Shown: positions 59,775 through 60,212 of the stretch, one piece after another
Numbering within the stretch: position 1 is the stretch's first letter
How the letters are laid out: every line of letters starts with the position of its first letter
The notes under the pieces: generated by a model
Database searches by the model: none
Told to the model about the DNA's origin: nothing
The model's input: the letters and a program-made list of their open reading frames with translations, nothing else
Translations under genes and position numbers: made by a program
Assembly (NCBI RefSeq): GCF_013141765.1
Contig: NZ_WHOD01000023.1
Span: forward strand, 1-60,212
Length of the DNA: 60,212 nucleotides
Reading direction: 5' to 3'
Source: Paenibacillus foliorum
GTDB taxonomy: Bacteria; Bacillota; Bacilli; Paenibacillales; NBRC-103111

Positions 59775-59993
59775 ATGCTGGGGTTCTTGTTTAACGAAAG
59801 AGAATGCAGAGAGCTCGACTATGTTTTGAAAAAAGAGTTGGACGAAATGCTGTTTGATCTCAATGATAAGAGGATTGACGGAGATATTAAGATTGCAATT
59901 GAATCACGATATAAAGTTATTTTTCGTATGTATGCAAGATTGGCATCACCTAAGGAAATATCCAAATATGCAAGGAACCGAATGTATCATTAA
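59775..59993 (+). CDS. small uncharacterised protein, 72 residues
   Basis: A charged helical protein, MLGFLFNERECRELDYVLKK at the start and KYARNRMYH at the end, with no signal peptide or membrane segment. I recall similar small proteins in Bacillales but know no function. ATG 59775 is 11 nt after AAAGGGG; ATG 59754 would add seven residues but contains that site. It lies between the SpoIIM-family gene and the rRNA promoters. Confidence 0.7.
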   Translation: MLGFLFNERECRELDYVLKKELDEMLFDLNDKRIDGDIKIAIESRYKVIFRMYARLASPKEISKYARNRMYH

Positions 59994-60010
59994 AAATTGT
60001 AATAATATGC

Positions 60011-60040
60011 TTGACTTTCTTTTGTAGTCTGTGATACATT
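60011..60040 (+). promoter_or_regulatory. rRNA-type promoter P1
   Basis: TTGACT (60011-60016), an 18-nt spacer and TACATT (60035-60040) with a TGA extension. CGCCGCTAAAA follows at 60047-60057, able to form GCCG/CGGC. Confidence 0.65.
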
Positions 60041-60118
60041 ATTCCTCGCCGCTAAAACGGCTAAGCGTTTTGAAAGATCAAACAAGTGTGAAATTGTTTA
60101 GTGAGAAAAAATTAACAC

Positions 60119-60148
60119 TTGCATTGAACTGAGTGAATGTGATATATT
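60119..60148 (+). promoter_or_regulatory. rRNA-type promoter P2
   Basis: TTGCAT (60119-60124), an 18-nt spacer and TATATT (60143-60148) with a TGA extension, 108 nt after P1. CGCCGCTAAAA recurs at 60157-60167 inside a GTCGC/GCGAC hairpin. An rrn operon presumably starts beyond the right edge. Confidence 0.65.
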
Positions 60149-60212
60149 AAAAAAGTCGCCGCTAAAAACAGCGACAATAAATGACAAAATGAGATAACGA
60201 GTAATCATCTTG

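Overview
The window looks like the chromosome of an endospore-forming, low-to-mid GC Firmicute of the order Bacillales, most probably Paenibacillaceae. The grounds are gene order and protein sequence: the Bacillales block ctsR-mcsA-mcsB-clpC-radA-disA through the rpoBC, str, S10, spc and alpha ribosomal clusters to cwlD-salA-gerD-kbaA-pdaB, strong AGGAGG ribosome-binding sites, and sporulation and germination genes at the right-hand end. The family-level assignment is inference from remembered sequences and was not checked by a search. All protein genes appear intact; I saw no transposase, prophage or CRISPR array.

Layout. (1) 1-4903: class III heat-shock operon (CtsR repressor, McsA/McsB arginine kinase, ClpC unfoldase) with a clear CtsR operator at 136-158. 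(2) 5004-9988: DNA repair and signalling (RadA, the c-di-AMP synthase DisA, phosphatidylserine synthase, a membrane PIN/TRAM protein). A three-copy GC-rich repeat array precedes disA. (3) 10061-17812: isoprenoid genes ispD-ispF, gltX, then a cysteine T-box controlling cysE-cysS-mrnC-rlmB-rae1, and sigH with its own promoter. (4) 18053-30587: rpmG-secE-nusG, rplK-rplA, rplJ-rplL (L10 leader), an RsmC-like methyltransferase, rpoB-rpoC and an L7Ae-like protein. (5) 30713-34994: str operon. (6) 35241-52390: S10, spc and alpha clusters, secY-adk-map, truA and rplM-rpsI. (7) 52593-54542: assimilatory sulfate reduction (cysH-sat). (8) 54617-59993: spore cortex, germination and sporulation-signalling genes, an SpoIIM-family membrane protein and a small conserved-looking ORF. 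(9) 60011-60212: two tandem rRNA-type promoters that run off the right edge, presumably toward a 16S gene.

Most of the window is the housekeeping core: ribosome assembly, transcription (alpha, beta, beta', NusG, sigma-H), protein export (SecE, SecY) and N-terminal processing (Map). RNA-level control is dense: the T-box, L10, S10 and likely L1 and L13 leaders, and several leader hairpins with no family name that I know.

The most unusual non-coding signals are: (a) about 106-bp tandem repeats before disA, each able to form either a C/G hairpin or a four-run G-quadruplex, with degenerate inverted relatives between rplL and the methyltransferase gene; (b) a hairpin placed exactly three nucleotides before AGGAGG at rplJ, rplX and rpmJ; (c) an rpoB leader with a 36-bp palindrome, a short upstream ORF and alternative hairpins; (d) the cwlD ribosome-binding site sitting inside the 3' arm of a strong terminator hairpin. 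None of these has been tested, and the folding claims are from hand pairing.
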